DNA of 60,017 nt from an uncultured Lachnospiraceae bacterium (GTDB taxonomy: Bacteria; Bacillota; Clostridia; Lachnospirales; Anaerotignaceae), in assembly GCA_944384295.1 (NCBI GenBank), contig CALWSU010000012.1:1-60017 (forward strand), written 5' to 3'. The notes under the pieces are model-generated. The model was not told the origin of the DNA. It did no database searches and saw only the letters and a list, made by a program, of their open reading frames with translations. Below, piece by piece: positions 1-8,997 of the stretch (position 1 is the stretch's first letter; every line of letters starts with the position of its first letter). Both the position numbers and the translations under genes were made by a program.

Positions 1-22
1 CAAGTAACCTTCCTCTTTAGAT

Positions 23-53
23 AGGGCGTCGTATGATGTACGGCGTCCTTTTT
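23..53 (+). terminator. Rho-independent terminator before the packaging genes
   Basis: AGGGCGTCGTA (23-33) can pair with TACGGCGTCCT (39-49) through 11 pairs, two of them G-U, around a five-base loop, and a run of T follows. It separates the late operon from whatever lies to the left. It also argues against the ATG at 33, inside the stem, as the start of the first gene. Confidence 0.7.
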
Positions 54-83
54 GCTGTGAGGAAAAGAAAGGCGGTGGTATCT

Positions 84-581
84 GTGACCGTTTCAAAAAA
101 GAGGAATGTAGGCAGACCGCCGAAATTCCAAACGAAAGAAGAAATACAGGAAAAGATAGATACTTATTTTCAAGAGTGTGAGGGTGAGCCGTTTCTGGAT
201 GAGAATGGAAATCCAATGTGTTCTACAAAATGCGGATTGATTTATAAGAAGCCGCCAAAACCTCCAACGGTGACGGGATTGGCATTGGCTTTAGGCTTTG
301 CGTCTAGGCAATCGCTTATGGAATATCAGGGAAAAAAGGAATTTGCTGACACGATTATACGCGCGAAGTCCCGTATTGAAGCATATGCGGAAGGCAGACT
401 TTTTGACCGGGACGGCGTCAACGGTGCAAAGTTTAGCTTAATCAACAATTTCCACGGCTGGGGAGAAAAACCAGAACCTGAACAGGATAATGGTAGAAAT
501 ATGGTGGCACTAGCTGAAATCCTCATGCGCCCTGGGAAAAATCGGAACATACACGATTTTGAAGGGAATGATGATACATGA
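84..581 (+). CDS. Phage terminase small subunit
   Basis: Probable small terminase subunit (165 aa), which recognises phage DNA and recruits the large subunit for packaging. The N-terminus has a basic patch with a GRPPKF motif and a helical stretch (QTKEEIQEKIDTYF), as in gp3/XtmA-like packaging proteins. The middle (TVTGLALALGFASRQSL) looks like the helix-turn-helix that reads the packaging site. I chose GTG at 84 because AAAGGCGG lies just upstream and the ATG at 33 falls inside a terminator stem. Its stop overlaps the start of the large subunit (ATGA), so the two are probably translationally coupled. The family call rests on motif style and position. Confidence 0.8.
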   Translation: MTVSKKRNVGRPPKFQTKEEIQEKIDTYFQECEGEPFLDENGNPMCSTKCGLIYKKPPKPPTVTGLALALGFASRQSLMEYQGKKEFADTIIRAKSRIEAYAEGRLFDRDGVNGAKFSLINNFHGWGEKPEPEQDNGRNMVALAEILMRPGKNRNIHDFEGNDDT

Positions 582-1840
582 ACATTCCAGCTCCCTTTTC
601 GCAAAACCAGAAAGATTATTTTGACCGTACTTTTACTCACTGGCTAAATATTGCTGAAGGTGGAAAGCGAGGCGGGAAAAACGTAGTCAACACTTTGGCA
701 TTTTGTGCAAGATTGGAGCATCACCCAAGCCGACTGCATTTGATTGCAGGGGTGTCCACAGCAACGGCAAAGCTGAATGTGCTGGACTGTGACGGCTTTG
801 GTTTGAAAAATTTCTTTTCTGGAAGATGTCGCGAAGGGGAATATAAAAAGCGTGACTGTCTATATGTACAGACTCCAGTAGGTGAAAAAATGATACTGGT
901 TTCTGGTGGTGGAAAAAATGGAGATGAAAAACTCATCAAAGGAAACACCTATGGCATGGCATATGTGACAGAAGCCAATGAGTGTACAGAAATCTTTATA
1001 CAAGAAGTTTTTGACCGAACCCTTTCCAGTCCAGAAAGAGCAGTTTTTCACGATTTGAACCCAAAAGGGGATGGACATTGGTATTACAAAACGATACTGG
1101 ATTTTCACGCAGGTAAGCAGAAGAAAAATCCTAACTACGGATTTAATTATGGGCATTTTACCATTGCGGATAATCTTTCCATATCTGATGATAATTTGCG
1201 GAAAGTTTTATCTACATACGATAAGAAAAGTATCTGGTATGCCCGTGATATTCTAGGGCTGCGCCGCTCTCCAGAGGGATTGATCTACGATATGTTTTCT
1301 CCCAAAGAAAACGTTTACGATACAACAGAAGCCCCTGTGGATATGGTCTGGCGCTCCACAAGGACGATTTCTATCGACTATGGTACTACGAATCCTTGTG
1401 TATTTCTGGACATTTACGATGATCAAGAGATTGTTCGCATTGATCGGGAATACCGTTGGGACAGTCGGGCAGAACACCAACAGAAAACGGACAAGGAATA
1501 TGCAGATGACCTGGAAGCATTCATGGGCATAAATGGCTGCACTGTATTGGTAGACCCATCAGCCGCTTCTTTCATTGCTGAACTGAAAAGCCGTGGTATT
1601 TTCGTTGTAGGCGCAAACAATGATGTGCTGGACGGCATCAGGAAAACGTCCACACTTATGAGTCGTAGGCGAATAAAGGTCCACCAGCGATGTGAAGGGC
1701 TTCGGAACGAACTAGGAGCCTATCGCTGGGACGAAAAAGCCAGTCAGCGTGGGGAAGAAAAGCCCGTGAAAGAACAGGATCATGGACCAGACGCCTTGCG
1801 CTACTATATCAACAGTCTGCCGAATTGGAGAGTGACATAG
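578..1840 (+). CDS. Phage terminase large subunit (PBSX-type)
   Basis: The ATPase-nuclease motor that packages DNA into the prohead (420 aa). A Walker A-like GGKRGGKN lies at residues 28-35 and a Walker B-like GMAYVTEANE at 126-135. The C-terminal half has the RNase H-like nuclease signature: D267 in SIDYGTTNP, D326 in VDPSAAS, and a final HGPDALRYY near residue 400. Length and motif order fit the PBSX-family large terminases. The start overlaps the small subunit by four bases, and the portal gene follows immediately. Confidence 0.93.
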   Translation: MNIPAPFSQNQKDYFDRTFTHWLNIAEGGKRGGKNVVNTLAFCARLEHHPSRLHLIAGVSTATAKLNVLDCDGFGLKNFFSGRCREGEYKKRDCLYVQTPVGEKMILVSGGGKNGDEKLIKGNTYGMAYVTEANECTEIFIQEVFDRTLSSPERAVFHDLNPKGDGHWYYKTILDFHAGKQKKNPNYGFNYGHFTIADNLSISDDNLRKVLSTYDKKSIWYARDILGLRRSPEGLIYDMFSPKENVYDTTEAPVDMVWRSTRTISIDYGTTNPCVFLDIYDDQEIVRIDREYRWDSRAEHQQKTDKEYADDLEAFMGINGCTVLVDPSAASFIAELKSRGIFVVGANNDVLDGIRKTSTLMSRRRIKVHQRCEGLRNELGAYRWDEKASQRGEEKPVKEQDHGPDALRYYINSLPNWRVT

Positions 1841-1852
1841 GAGGTGAGAAGA

Positions 1853-3259
1853 TTGTCCCGTAAGAAAAGAAGAACAACTGGTACAAGCAAGCCAGTACAG
1901 ACAGCGGATGCATTCAGCAATCCGCTTTTTCATTTGGGTTATGGCTCCCAATCTCCATTGGAAGCAACGGAGTACCCACTGACTCGTATGACATATGACT
2001 ATGCCCTTTTGAACAGTCTGTATCGCTCAAATTGGGTGGTACAGAACGTGGTAGGAATTATTCCAGATGACATGTTACGAGAAGGTTTTACAGTATCAGG
2101 AGCCGTTTCCCCAAAGTACCAACAGGAACTTGACCGTTGTTTGCGCCAAACACAGTTATATGCTCGTATCAATGAGGGTATGCGATGGGGCAGGCTTTAT
2201 GGCGGCGCGGCTGGATTGATTTTGATTCGAGGACAAGAAGACCTATCCAAACCGCTTGACCTTGAAACCATTCTACCTGGTACTTTTGCAGGGCTGTATA
2301 TCGTTGACAGATGGTCTGGCATTACGCCTGGTATGGAATTGGTTTCCGATTTGACAGATCCAGACTTTGGGCTGCCAAAATTCTATGACATCAGTATGGC
2401 AGATGGTAGCATAATCGTATCCGTCCATCATTCTCGTATCATTCGCTTTCTTGGTAGAGAATTGCCTTATTTGGAAAAAATGGCAGAAATGTACTGGGGA
2501 GAATCCGAAGTAGAAGCATTATATGCCGATATTGTGAAACACGACAATGTAGCAGCGAATATGGCTGCTTTGACTTTCCGCGCCAATGTAGACTCTATGG
2601 AAGTAGAGAATCTGGACCAGCTGTTTTCTGTGGCTCCCAGTGCTATCCAGCAGCGTTTCTGGAACATGATGCAGGCACAGAGCGTATTGAAATCCAATTT
2701 CGGCGTGCAGTTGGTAAACAAAGGCGATACGGTAAAAAATACACAATACACTTTTACTGGATTGCAAGAAATTTATGACAGTATGTGTCTTGACTTGTCT
2801 GGAGCCAGTAGGATTCCCGTGACAAAGCTGTTTGGACGTGCGCCCGCAGGATTAAACGCTACTGGAGAAAGTGATCTGCAAAATTATTACGATTATGTGG
2901 ATACGCTTCGGGAAAGCAAGTTGCGTCCGATACTGGAAAAGCTGATGCCTATCATTGCTATGAGTGTATGGGGTGGTGTTCCGGAAGATTTGGATATCCA
3001 GTTCCCGCCATTGTGGACACCAACTGCCAAAGAAGTGGCAGAAATCGCAAAAGCGAAAGTCGAAACGATTATTGATGCTTTTCAGGCGAATCTTCTGGAT
3101 CAGGCGATTGCCCAGCGTGAACTGAAAAAACTGGCGGAAGAAACATCTATGTTTGACAGCATTTCCGAAGAAACCATAAAAGGTAATGAGGGAAAGACGT
3201 TCCAAGATGTGACTGCTCTACGTGATCCGCTCATGGGGCTAGGATTTGAGGAGGCGTGA
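1853..3259 (+). CDS. Phage portal protein (DUF1073 / HI1409-type)
   Basis: Portal protein (468 aa from the chosen start) that forms the dodecameric DNA channel at the capsid vertex. The N-terminal region (DYALLNSLYRSNWVVQNVVG, GIIPDDMLREGF) and the later SGASRIPVTKLFGRAPAGLN motif match the DUF1073/HI1409 portal family. Its position between the large terminase and a minor head protein agrees. AGGAGGTGA at 1839-1847 places the start at TTG 1853; the upstream GTG at 1844 overlaps the ribosome site itself. The end lies four bases before the next gene. Confidence 0.9.
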   Translation: MSRKKRRTTGTSKPVQTADAFSNPLFHLGYGSQSPLEATEYPLTRMTYDYALLNSLYRSNWVVQNVVGIIPDDMLREGFTVSGAVSPKYQQELDRCLRQTQLYARINEGMRWGRLYGGAAGLILIRGQEDLSKPLDLETILPGTFAGLYIVDRWSGITPGMELVSDLTDPDFGLPKFYDISMADGSIIVSVHHSRIIRFLGRELPYLEKMAEMYWGESEVEALYADIVKHDNVAANMAALTFRANVDSMEVENLDQLFSVAPSAIQQRFWNMMQAQSVLKSNFGVQLVNKGDTVKNTQYTFTGLQEIYDSMCLDLSGASRIPVTKLFGRAPAGLNATGESDLQNYYDYVDTLRESKLRPILEKLMPIIAMSVWGGVPEDLDIQFPPLWTPTAKEVAEIAKAKVETIIDAFQANLLDQAIAQRELKKLAEETSMFDSISEETIKGNEGKTFQDVTALRDPLMGLGFEEA

Positions 3260-3262
3260 TAG

Positions 3263-4420
3263 ATGCCGGTTCAGAAAGCACCAAACGAAAAAGAACTAGA
3301 AAAACTGATTGCCATATTCCTGCGAGCAGAAACAGACATCATCAACGAACTCGGTCGACTGCGTTCTCAGGGCTTGATAGACTATCATGCTGTTGCTGCC
3401 TTAAATCGTATACAGGCAATATTGAAACAAATGGAAACAGATTGTTGGGAATATGTGCCAATGATGATAGAACAGCAGTTTTATGTGCGTGTGCCAGAAG
3501 CTAGAAAAATTTTGGAACCAGTAGAAAAGCATTTGCGAGGATATCAAAATGCTGAGGCGTTGACGGCTACCCAACATAGCATTATCGACCGTCTGGTGAC
3601 GAATCTTATGGGAGAAATTGTGGAAGCATCAGGAACGACACAAAATACCCTACAAAATGCTATTATCGGCAGAACACAGGGGGATATTTTCCGCCGAGTA
3701 TCTTTGGGGACGATAGCTCAAACGCAAGCTATGGGAAAAGGCGTAAAGAAGACAGCAAATGACATTTTTCAGGCATTGGCAAGGGAAGGCGTGACAGCCT
3801 TTGTAGATAAAGCAGGACGAAAATGGAGTCTACATACCTATTGCAGCATGGTGGCAAGAACTACCAGCAGACAGGCGGAGGTATTAGCCACTCTGACAGC
3901 AGATGAGAACCATGACCTGTATCAGATCAGTAGTCATAGAACCACTTGTAAAATCTGCGCACCTTTGGAAGGTCGAGTTTACAGTAAAAGCGGCAAAGAC
4001 TTGGATTTTCCGCCACTGGCTTCTGCTTTTGGGAAGATAGACCCCAATGGTCCAGATGATTTGACCAATAGCTATCTGAATATTCATCCAAATTGTCTGC
4101 ATGTTCTGATTCCTTGGTCAGCGGCAGGACGAAGCGATGAAGAAATACAGAGAATCAAGGATTTCTCCAGTTTCAAAAAAAATCCTCCTACCAAAGACCC
4201 AAGGACCCAACAGCAAATAGAAATCTATCGAAAGAAAGAAACGGCACGAGCAAACTGGCTACGGGACTATCGACAGTGGGAAAACTATCGTATGACATTG
4301 GGAGAACAGGTGCCGAAGACCTTTGAAACCTTCCAGAAGCATAAGCGGTTGGGAGATGAAAAGTATAAAAAATGGGTGCAGCTATACCATAAGGAGGGAA
4401 AGAGCATTGATGAAAATTAG
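3263..4420 (+). CDS. Phage minor head / head morphogenesis protein
   Basis: Minor capsid protein (385 aa), usually present in a few copies near the portal and needed for head assembly. The central part is helical. Near residues 229-285 lies the family hallmark: SSHRTTCKICAPLEGRVY followed by NIHPNCLHVLIPW, a Cys/His cluster typical of minor capsid protein 2/Mu F-like proteins and possibly metal-binding. The C-terminal region (RKKETARANWLRDYRQWE) is a charged helix. The ATG at 3263 has GAGGAGG upstream, within the end of the portal gene. Confidence 0.85.
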   Translation: MPVQKAPNEKELEKLIAIFLRAETDIINELGRLRSQGLIDYHAVAALNRIQAILKQMETDCWEYVPMMIEQQFYVRVPEARKILEPVEKHLRGYQNAEALTATQHSIIDRLVTNLMGEIVEASGTTQNTLQNAIIGRTQGDIFRRVSLGTIAQTQAMGKGVKKTANDIFQALAREGVTAFVDKAGRKWSLHTYCSMVARTTSRQAEVLATLTADENHDLYQISSHRTTCKICAPLEGRVYSKSGKDLDFPPLASAFGKIDPNGPDDLTNSYLNIHPNCLHVLIPWSAAGRSDEEIQRIKDFSSFKKNPPTKDPRTQQQIEIYRKKETARANWLRDYRQWENYRMTLGEQVPKTFETFQKHKRLGDEKYKKWVQLYHKEGKSIDEN

Positions 4421-4481
4421 CTATGGTATAAAAACATGCCAGAGTGCAGATCAGGAAAAATTGGTAACGGGGGTGAGATAG
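4410..4481 (+). CDS. Very small ORF between minor head and protease genes
   Basis: A 23-codon frame (MKISYGIKTCQSAD, ending in GVR) starts 11 bases before the minor head gene ends and stops directly before the next ATG. AAGGAGGG at 4391-4398 precedes it at a slightly long distance. No family is recognised. It may be a real peptide or only couple translation across the junction. Confidence 0.35.
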   Translation: MKISYGIKTCQSADQEKLVTGVR

Positions 4482-5669
4482 ATGCTGACATATTACGGTA
4501 CCGAAATCAGCCCCAACCAGACAAAAACGGATGAGGGTTTTTTGATTTGCAGAAATGTCCCTATTGCTCGTACTGGTACTATGGAATATCTGGCGAGGGA
4601 ACTTTGTCTGGAAGGCGATCCGGAAAGAATCGTCACTGTCAACCGCTATGAGGAAGACGTTTTCTCCCCAGCGGCTATGGCTTCTTTTGAAGGAAAGATC
4701 GTCACAGACAACCATCCGCCTGATAATATTCTGCCGGAAACAGCAGGAGCGTACAGCCGAGGGCATGTCCAGAATGTGCGCAGGGAAGGTGACAAGCTGG
4801 TGGCAGACCTGCATATTACCGATGCATCTCTCATCAGTGATATTGAAAATGGTGTGAAGCGGGAAGTTTCCTGTGGTTACACCTGTGTGTATGTACCTGA
4901 CGGCAGTGGATATCGACAAACACAAATCAGAGGGAACCATGTGGCTGTAGTGCAAGCAGGACGCGCTGGTCATGAGGTAGCCATCAAAGATAAACAACCA
5001 GAAAAAGGAGTGAATCACATGAATAAATTTAGAACAGAGATTTTGAAGCTCTTTGGGAGTGCGGCAAAGGATGCCAATCCTGAAGAACTGGAAAAAATGG
5101 TAGAAACAACGGCAACAGCACTGGATGCAGAGGCTGTACCAACTCCTGCACCTGCGCCGGAAAAGAAACAGGAGGAACAGCCCAAAGAAAGTGGAGATGG
5201 TATGCAAAACGGCGAACTTTCTGCAAAAATGGATCAAATCATTGCATTGTTAGGGCAAGTATTAGCAAAGGACGAAACGCAAGAAAAGAAAATCTCCGAT
5301 GAATCAGACATTGACAAAGAAATCGCCCGTCTGGTAGGGGAAGAAACTACAGCAGAACCGGAAAAGGCTGTTACCATTTCTGCGAAAGAAATGGAAGATG
5401 CAAAGTGTGCTGCCGGTGATGCTTTCACTGTGGAGCTTCTGAAAAAAATTCGTCCGGCTGTAGCAGCTATTGAAAACAAAGAAGAACGCGCCCGCGTGGT
5501 GGATGCGCTACTGTCTTCCATTCGTTCTGGTAATGTAGGGGCGGATATTCTTGCTGCTACACAGGACAGTGCCAAAAAAGCGGTTGCTCAAAGAAAAGAC
5601 ATGAATACCATTTGTGCGGAACAGAAGGCGGCTTATGACAAATTCAATCCGCATAAAAACAAACAGTAA
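4482..5669 (+). CDS. Prohead protease-scaffold fusion (DUF2213-type)
   Basis: A 395-aa capsid-maturation protein. Residues 1 to about 175 resemble DUF2213 (LTYYGTEISPNQTKTDEGFL, then TDNHPPDN and REVSCGYTC), a domain found in prohead proteases. From about residue 180 the composition changes to a proline- and glutamate-rich, helical scaffold-like tail. The gene precedes the cement and major capsid genes, as expected for a protease-scaffold. A strong internal ribosome site allows separate production of the tail (see the nested gene at 5019). The protease role is inferred from the family; the catalytic residues were not assigned. Confidence 0.82.
   Translation: MLTYYGTEISPNQTKTDEGFLICRNVPIARTGTMEYLARELCLEGDPERIVTVNRYEEDVFSPAAMASFEGKIVTDNHPPDNILPETAGAYSRGHVQNVRREGDKLVADLHITDASLISDIENGVKREVSCGYTCVYVPDGSGYRQTQIRGNHVAVVQAGRAGHEVAIKDKQPEKGVNHMNKFRTEILKLFGSAAKDANPEELEKMVETTATALDAEAVPTPAPAPEKKQEEQPKESGDGMQNGELSAKMDQIIALLGQVLAKDETQEKKISDESDIDKEIARLVGEETTAEPEKAVTISAKEMEDAKCAAGDAFTVELLKKIRPAVAAIENKEERARVVDALLSSIRSGNVGADILAATQDSAKKAVAQRKDMNTICAEQKAAYDKFNPHKNKQ
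5019..5669 (+). CDS. Nested in-frame scaffold protein (internal start)
   Basis: The same reading frame as the protease gene contains AAAAAGGAG followed by an eight-base gap (TGAATCAC) and ATG at 5019, codon 180. Translation from it gives a 216-aa protein starting MNKFRTEILKLFGSAAKDA. It carries a PTPAPAPEKKQEE linker, charged helices and a C-terminal basic end (YDKFNPHKNKQ). This is the layout of lambda C/Nu3, where the scaffold is the in-frame C-terminal part of the protease gene. The ribosome site and frame are seen directly; separate expression is inferred. Confidence 0.65.
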   Translation: MNKFRTEILKLFGSAAKDANPEELEKMVETTATALDAEAVPTPAPAPEKKQEEQPKESGDGMQNGELSAKMDQIIALLGQVLAKDETQEKKISDESDIDKEIARLVGEETTAEPEKAVTISAKEMEDAKCAAGDAFTVELLKKIRPAVAAIENKEERARVVDALLSSIRSGNVGADILAATQDSAKKAVAQRKDMNTICAEQKAAYDKFNPHKNKQ

Positions 5670-5690
5670 TCAAAAAGGAGTGTGTAAGAG

Positions 5691-6209
5691 ATGGGACTGA
5701 ATACACAGGTGATCGGCACAGGTATGCCGAATGGTCAGGCTGGGTCTTATGCCAGACAGCCAGATATGATTATCAACACAAGAGCAGCAGGTGGAAGTAG
5801 TAATATTCCTTTTGGGGTGCCATTGGAATATGGTTCTGATGGTATCAGTGTAGTACAGATGGGTGCATCTTCCACAGCGGATAAGTTTGTGGGGGTTGCC
5901 GCTAGAGAGGTCAAAAGTTCTTTGCATTATCTGAATCAAGGGCAGGGAGAATACGCGCCAAAAGAAGCTGTTCCAGTATTTCAGAGAGGCAGTATCAATG
6001 TATTTTGTCAAAGAGGTACAGCAAAGCTGGGCGGCAAAGTTTATGTTCGCACAACAGCAAACGAAAGCTTTTCCACTGCATTGGTGGGTGGCTTTGAGGC
6101 AGAGGACGACAGCGGCAAAGTGATAGAACTGACCAACTGTCAGTGGGCAGGTTCTGCGGACGCAAATGGGATTGCGGAACTGCGTATCCTGACTATGAAC
6201 AATGCGTAA
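5691..6209 (+). CDS. Capsid cement / decoration protein (Gp24-like)
   Basis: A 172-aa protein rich in glycine, serine and beta-forming residues, with no signal peptide. It lies between the scaffold and the major capsid gene, where structural cement proteins of the Gp24 type are found. These trimerise on the capsid surface and stabilise it. Supporting segments are NTRAAGGSSNIPFGVPLEYG and AKLGGKVYVRTTANE, the second typical of a beta-barrel decoration protein. AAAAAGGAGTG precedes the ATG. Confidence 0.75.
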   Translation: MGLNTQVIGTGMPNGQAGSYARQPDMIINTRAAGGSSNIPFGVPLEYGSDGISVVQMGASSTADKFVGVAAREVKSSLHYLNQGQGEYAPKEAVPVFQRGSINVFCQRGTAKLGGKVYVRTTANESFSTALVGGFEAEDDSGKVIELTNCQWAGSADANGIAELRILTMNNA

Positions 6210-6221
6210 GGAGGGAACGAT

Positions 6222-7271
6222 ATGACTTATAATAACATGGGCGTTTTTGATGGTGGTATCATTGCGCCCAAACAGACACAGCAAGTAATGCAGGGTATGC
6301 CTGTCATGGACGCGGCAGGGATTGCTTCCGGCAATGCGTTTTTGATTTCTGAACTGGAAAAACGAGATCCGATGATTCGACAACCTTTGACCAGTGTGAC
6401 ATATCCAAGAGATGTACCTATAGAAACTGGCGGCGGCTGGGTAGATTATGCTTCTGCTATGTCTGTACAGTATGGATTAACAGGTGGTAGTGGGAATAGC
6501 CCTATCACAGCTGGTGGTGCCAATGGGATTCCGATTGTGCAGGCTTCTTTGGATAAAGGTTTGTTTAAGGCACATGTATATTCTGTGGCACTGCGTGTCA
6601 TGTTTGTGGATATGCAGAAAGCAAATTACATTGGCAGAAGTCTGGATCAGCTGTTACAAGAAGGGATTCGTCTAAGCTATGATAAACACATGGACGAAAA
6701 CGTATATGCAGGTTTTGCGCAGTATGGTACATATGGTTTGGTGAATCACCCTGATGTAACAGAAACCACTGTGGCAGATGGTGCGAAAGGGACAACCAAC
6801 TGGAAGGACAAAACACCAGATGAAATCCTGTTGGATATTAATACCGCGATTTCTGCCACATGGGAAGCGGCCGGCTATGATATTGCGGCTATTCCCAATC
6901 ATATTCTGGTACCTTATGAACAGTATTTGTATCTGATCAATACAAAGGTTTCCGATCTGGCAACCAAAAGTATTATGGACTACCTTCTGGAAAACAATAT
7001 TGTCAACAAAGAAGACAAAGGGGAGCTGTTTATCGGTGCGACTGCTTGGTGTAAGGGTGCAGGCACCGGCGGTAAGGATAGAATGGTCGTTTATGTGAAT
7101 CATGAACGCTTTATCGGACTAGATGAACTGGTTCCAATGAGTAGAATCATGACACAGCCCAATGTAACGAACGTGTGCTATGACACAGCGTATATGGCAA
7201 ATATTTCTGAACTGAAACTGATGTATCCGAATACTATCACATATTGGGACGGCATTGGTGGCGATGTGTAA
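6222..7271 (+). CDS. Major capsid protein (DUF2184-type)
   Basis: The main shell protein (349 aa). The sequence around FLISELEKRDPMIRQPLTSV and a second block ending in MSRIMTQPNVTNVCYDTAYM fit the DUF2184 major capsid family, an HK97-like fold in contractile phages. Its place after protease/scaffold and cement genes is the standard order. AAGGAGG lies nine bases before the ATG. A separate scaffold is encoded upstream, consistent with the lack of a long delta domain here. Confidence 0.87.
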   Translation: MTYNNMGVFDGGIIAPKQTQQVMQGMPVMDAAGIASGNAFLISELEKRDPMIRQPLTSVTYPRDVPIETGGGWVDYASAMSVQYGLTGGSGNSPITAGGANGIPIVQASLDKGLFKAHVYSVALRVMFVDMQKANYIGRSLDQLLQEGIRLSYDKHMDENVYAGFAQYGTYGLVNHPDVTETTVADGAKGTTNWKDKTPDEILLDINTAISATWEAAGYDIAAIPNHILVPYEQYLYLINTKVSDLATKSIMDYLLENNIVNKEDKGELFIGATAWCKGAGTGGKDRMVVYVNHERFIGLDELVPMSRIMTQPNVTNVCYDTAYMANISELKLMYPNTITYWDGIGGDV

Positions 7272-7284
7272 GGAGGGGTATCAT

Positions 7285-7602
7285 ATGGCAACAACTATCA
7301 TTTCAAAACGAAATATCATTATCCCCAGTCCTGATGGACGGCAGGTATTCCCCATTCCGAAAGACTACATCGGCTCTGTGCCTGATTGGGTGACAAAAAC
7401 AAAATATTTCAAGGAACTGGTGAAAGACGGCAAAATTGCAGTTTCTTCCACCACGAAGGATAATGCTCTGGAACAGGCGGATGCAGAAGCAGAAAAGGCA
7501 GAACAGGAAGCCAGAGAAAAAGCCAAAGCTGCCGCAGAGGCAGAAAAGGAAGCTCCCGAAAAGTTTGAAGACACAGAAAAAACGGATAGAAAGAAGAAAT
7601 GA
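7285..7602 (+). CDS. Phage head-region protein with charged coiled-coil tail
   Basis: A 105-aa protein starting at ATG 7285 behind AAGGAGGGG. Residues 1-55 are a compact domain (RNIIIPSPDGRQVFPIPKDY, VPDWVTKTKYFKELVKDGK). The rest is an alanine/glutamate/lysine helix (EQADAEAEKAEQEAREKAKA) ending in DRKKK. Similar small proteins sit between the capsid and connector genes of Firmicutes phages, but I do not recognise a defined function. Confidence 0.72.
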   Translation: MATTIISKRNIIIPSPDGRQVFPIPKDYIGSVPDWVTKTKYFKELVKDGKIAVSSTTKDNALEQADAEAEKAEQEAREKAKAAAEAEKEAPEKFEDTEKTDRKKK

Positions 7603-7613
7603 GGTGATGCGGG

Positions 7614-8099
7614 ATGTTCTGTATGAAACCACAGTTTTTTGGCATCAAAGCCGCTGCGTCGCATATCGGGCATGCGGTAGGCAATTATACAGCGGAAATG
7701 TTCCAGCAGGACTTCCCGCAGTTTTTTACCGCTGACGGGGAAAGTTTGCTGCCAGAAACCATGTTGCATCAGTTTATCAGCAAAACAAATACATCTATTC
7801 AGCCAGATAAATGGCTGGACGGCTGGCGGTATGCAGCTGGTTTATACGTAGCCCATTACGCAACTTTGTATCTGCGTACCTTTGTACCCGCCAGCGAAAC
7901 GGCGGGGCAGGCGGCAGCCACAGGGGCGTTAGTGGGTGTGGTAAAGTCAGAAACATTAGGGGATACTAGTATAACTTATGACACATCAGCACTGACTAAA
8001 GCTACTGAGGATTGGGGGAGCCTAAACGCTACCCAATATGGTCAGATATTGGCAACAGAAGCTAGATTGGTGGGTATAGGCGGTACCCTTGTCATTTAG
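7614..8099 (+). CDS. Head-tail connector (DUF4054-type)
   Basis: A 161-aa protein with the DUF4054 pattern: an N-terminal F..DFPQFF segment, a helical middle (WRYAAGLYVAHYATLYLRTF) and GALVGVVKSETLGDTSITYD, followed by WGSLNATQYGQILATEARL. Proteins of this family act as the first connector ring below the portal in PBSX-like phages. GAGGTGA lies just before the start. The next connector follows 12 bases later. Confidence 0.8.
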   Translation: MFCMKPQFFGIKAAASHIGHAVGNYTAEMFQQDFPQFFTADGESLLPETMLHQFISKTNTSIQPDKWLDGWRYAAGLYVAHYATLYLRTFVPASETAGQAAATGALVGVVKSETLGDTSITYDTSALTKATEDWGSLNATQYGQILATEARLVGIGGTLVI

Positions 8100-8111
8100 G
8101 AGGTGTGACCG

Positions 8112-8492
8112 ATGAATTTTGATGCATGGTACACTGATACCGTAGACATCTGGCGTGTGGTGCAAGATGAAACGAAACCACTCATCAGCAATCATAGAGA
8201 GCAGGTTTTGACAGATATTCCTTGTCGTATATATCGTTCTGGAAAGAAAGCAATTCAGATGCAGCCAACAGCCGCAAATACCAATCAGGAAGATAGTTTG
8301 GCGTGTGGATTGGATATAGACATTCAAGCTGGTGATGAACTATATATCCATCGTGGTGCAAGAATAGGAAAAAAATTTGCAGATATACGGGCTTTTGCTG
8401 CGGCTCCCAATTATTACCCAGAACCGGTAGGAAATATCATGGGAGGACTTGCGCATCAGGAAATCCAACTGTTACAGCAGGAAAGGGTGTAG
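8112..8492 (+). CDS. Probable head closure (stopper) protein
   Basis: A 126-aa protein starting NFDAWYTDTVDIWRVVQDET, predicted mostly beta. The opening (W/Y-x-DTVDIWR) and the central DIPCRIYRS are common in head-closure proteins of the YqbH/SPP1 gp16 kind, which plug DNA after packaging. Position after the DUF4054-type connector and before the gp10-like protein supports this. The family call is by style and synteny only. Confidence 0.68.
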   Translation: MNFDAWYTDTVDIWRVVQDETKPLISNHREQVLTDIPCRIYRSGKKAIQMQPTAANTNQEDSLACGLDIDIQAGDELYIHRGARIGKKFADIRAFAAAPNYYPEPVGNIMGGLAHQEIQLLQQERV

Positions 8493-8496
8493 GTAT

Positions 8497-8997
8497 ATGA
8501 GTTTTACGGTAAACTTACAGCAACGGATTCAGCAGTTGAAAAAAGCAAAAGCCGATATACCAAAAGTTTTGACGAAAGTGGCACGAGATGCGACGATACG
8601 CGCCGTAGAAGCAGCAACAGAGGCTACACCACCCACGGTGGGTGATTTGCGTGGAACAAATACAAGAAGTGGAGAACTGAAACAGCATTGGATAACAGAC
8701 AGCAAAACAGAGCCAAAGATGGCAGGGAATAGTGTAGAAACAGAACTTTGTAACAATCTGGACTATTCTTCTTATGTAAATGACGGGCATCGTATGGACA
8801 GACATTTTGTGCCTGGATTATATATCAACGAAGAAAGCGGTTTGCTAGAATATGATCCATCTGCTGACGTTGGTATTGTGGTCGGAACGAAAACAAAGTA
8901 CGTGAAAGGAAAATTTATGGCAGACAAAGGAAAACAAGTATATGAACATACAGTGCTTTCAGAATTAGATAAGCAGGTTCAGGAGTTGATGGAATGA
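8497..8997 (+). CDS. HK97 gp10-like tail/neck protein
   Basis: A 166-aa protein with the HK97 gp10 layout: an N-terminal helical region (LQQRIQQLKKAKADIPKVLT), a TPPTVGDLRGTNTRSGELKQHW segment and a NLDYSSYVNDGHRMD motif. These proteins join the neck to the tail terminator. The true start is ATG 8497, close behind AAAGGGTG. The longer frame from 8449 would run 44 bases into the upstream gene. It overlaps the next gene by four bases. Confidence 0.82.
   Translation: MSFTVNLQQRIQQLKKAKADIPKVLTKVARDATIRAVEAATEATPPTVGDLRGTNTRSGELKQHWITDSKTEPKMAGNSVETELCNNLDYSSYVNDGHRMDRHFVPGLYINEESGLLEYDPSADVGIVVGTKTKYVKGKFMADKGKQVYEHTVLSELDKQVQELME

Noticed and set aside
33..83. ATG 33 as the start of the small terminase gene
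   Set aside because: It falls in a terminator stem and has no ribosome site; GTG 84 does.
4188..5237. A 349-codon minus-strand frame across the minor head and protease genes
   Set aside because: Antisense shadow with abnormal Cys/Phe/His content; both plus-strand genes are well supported.
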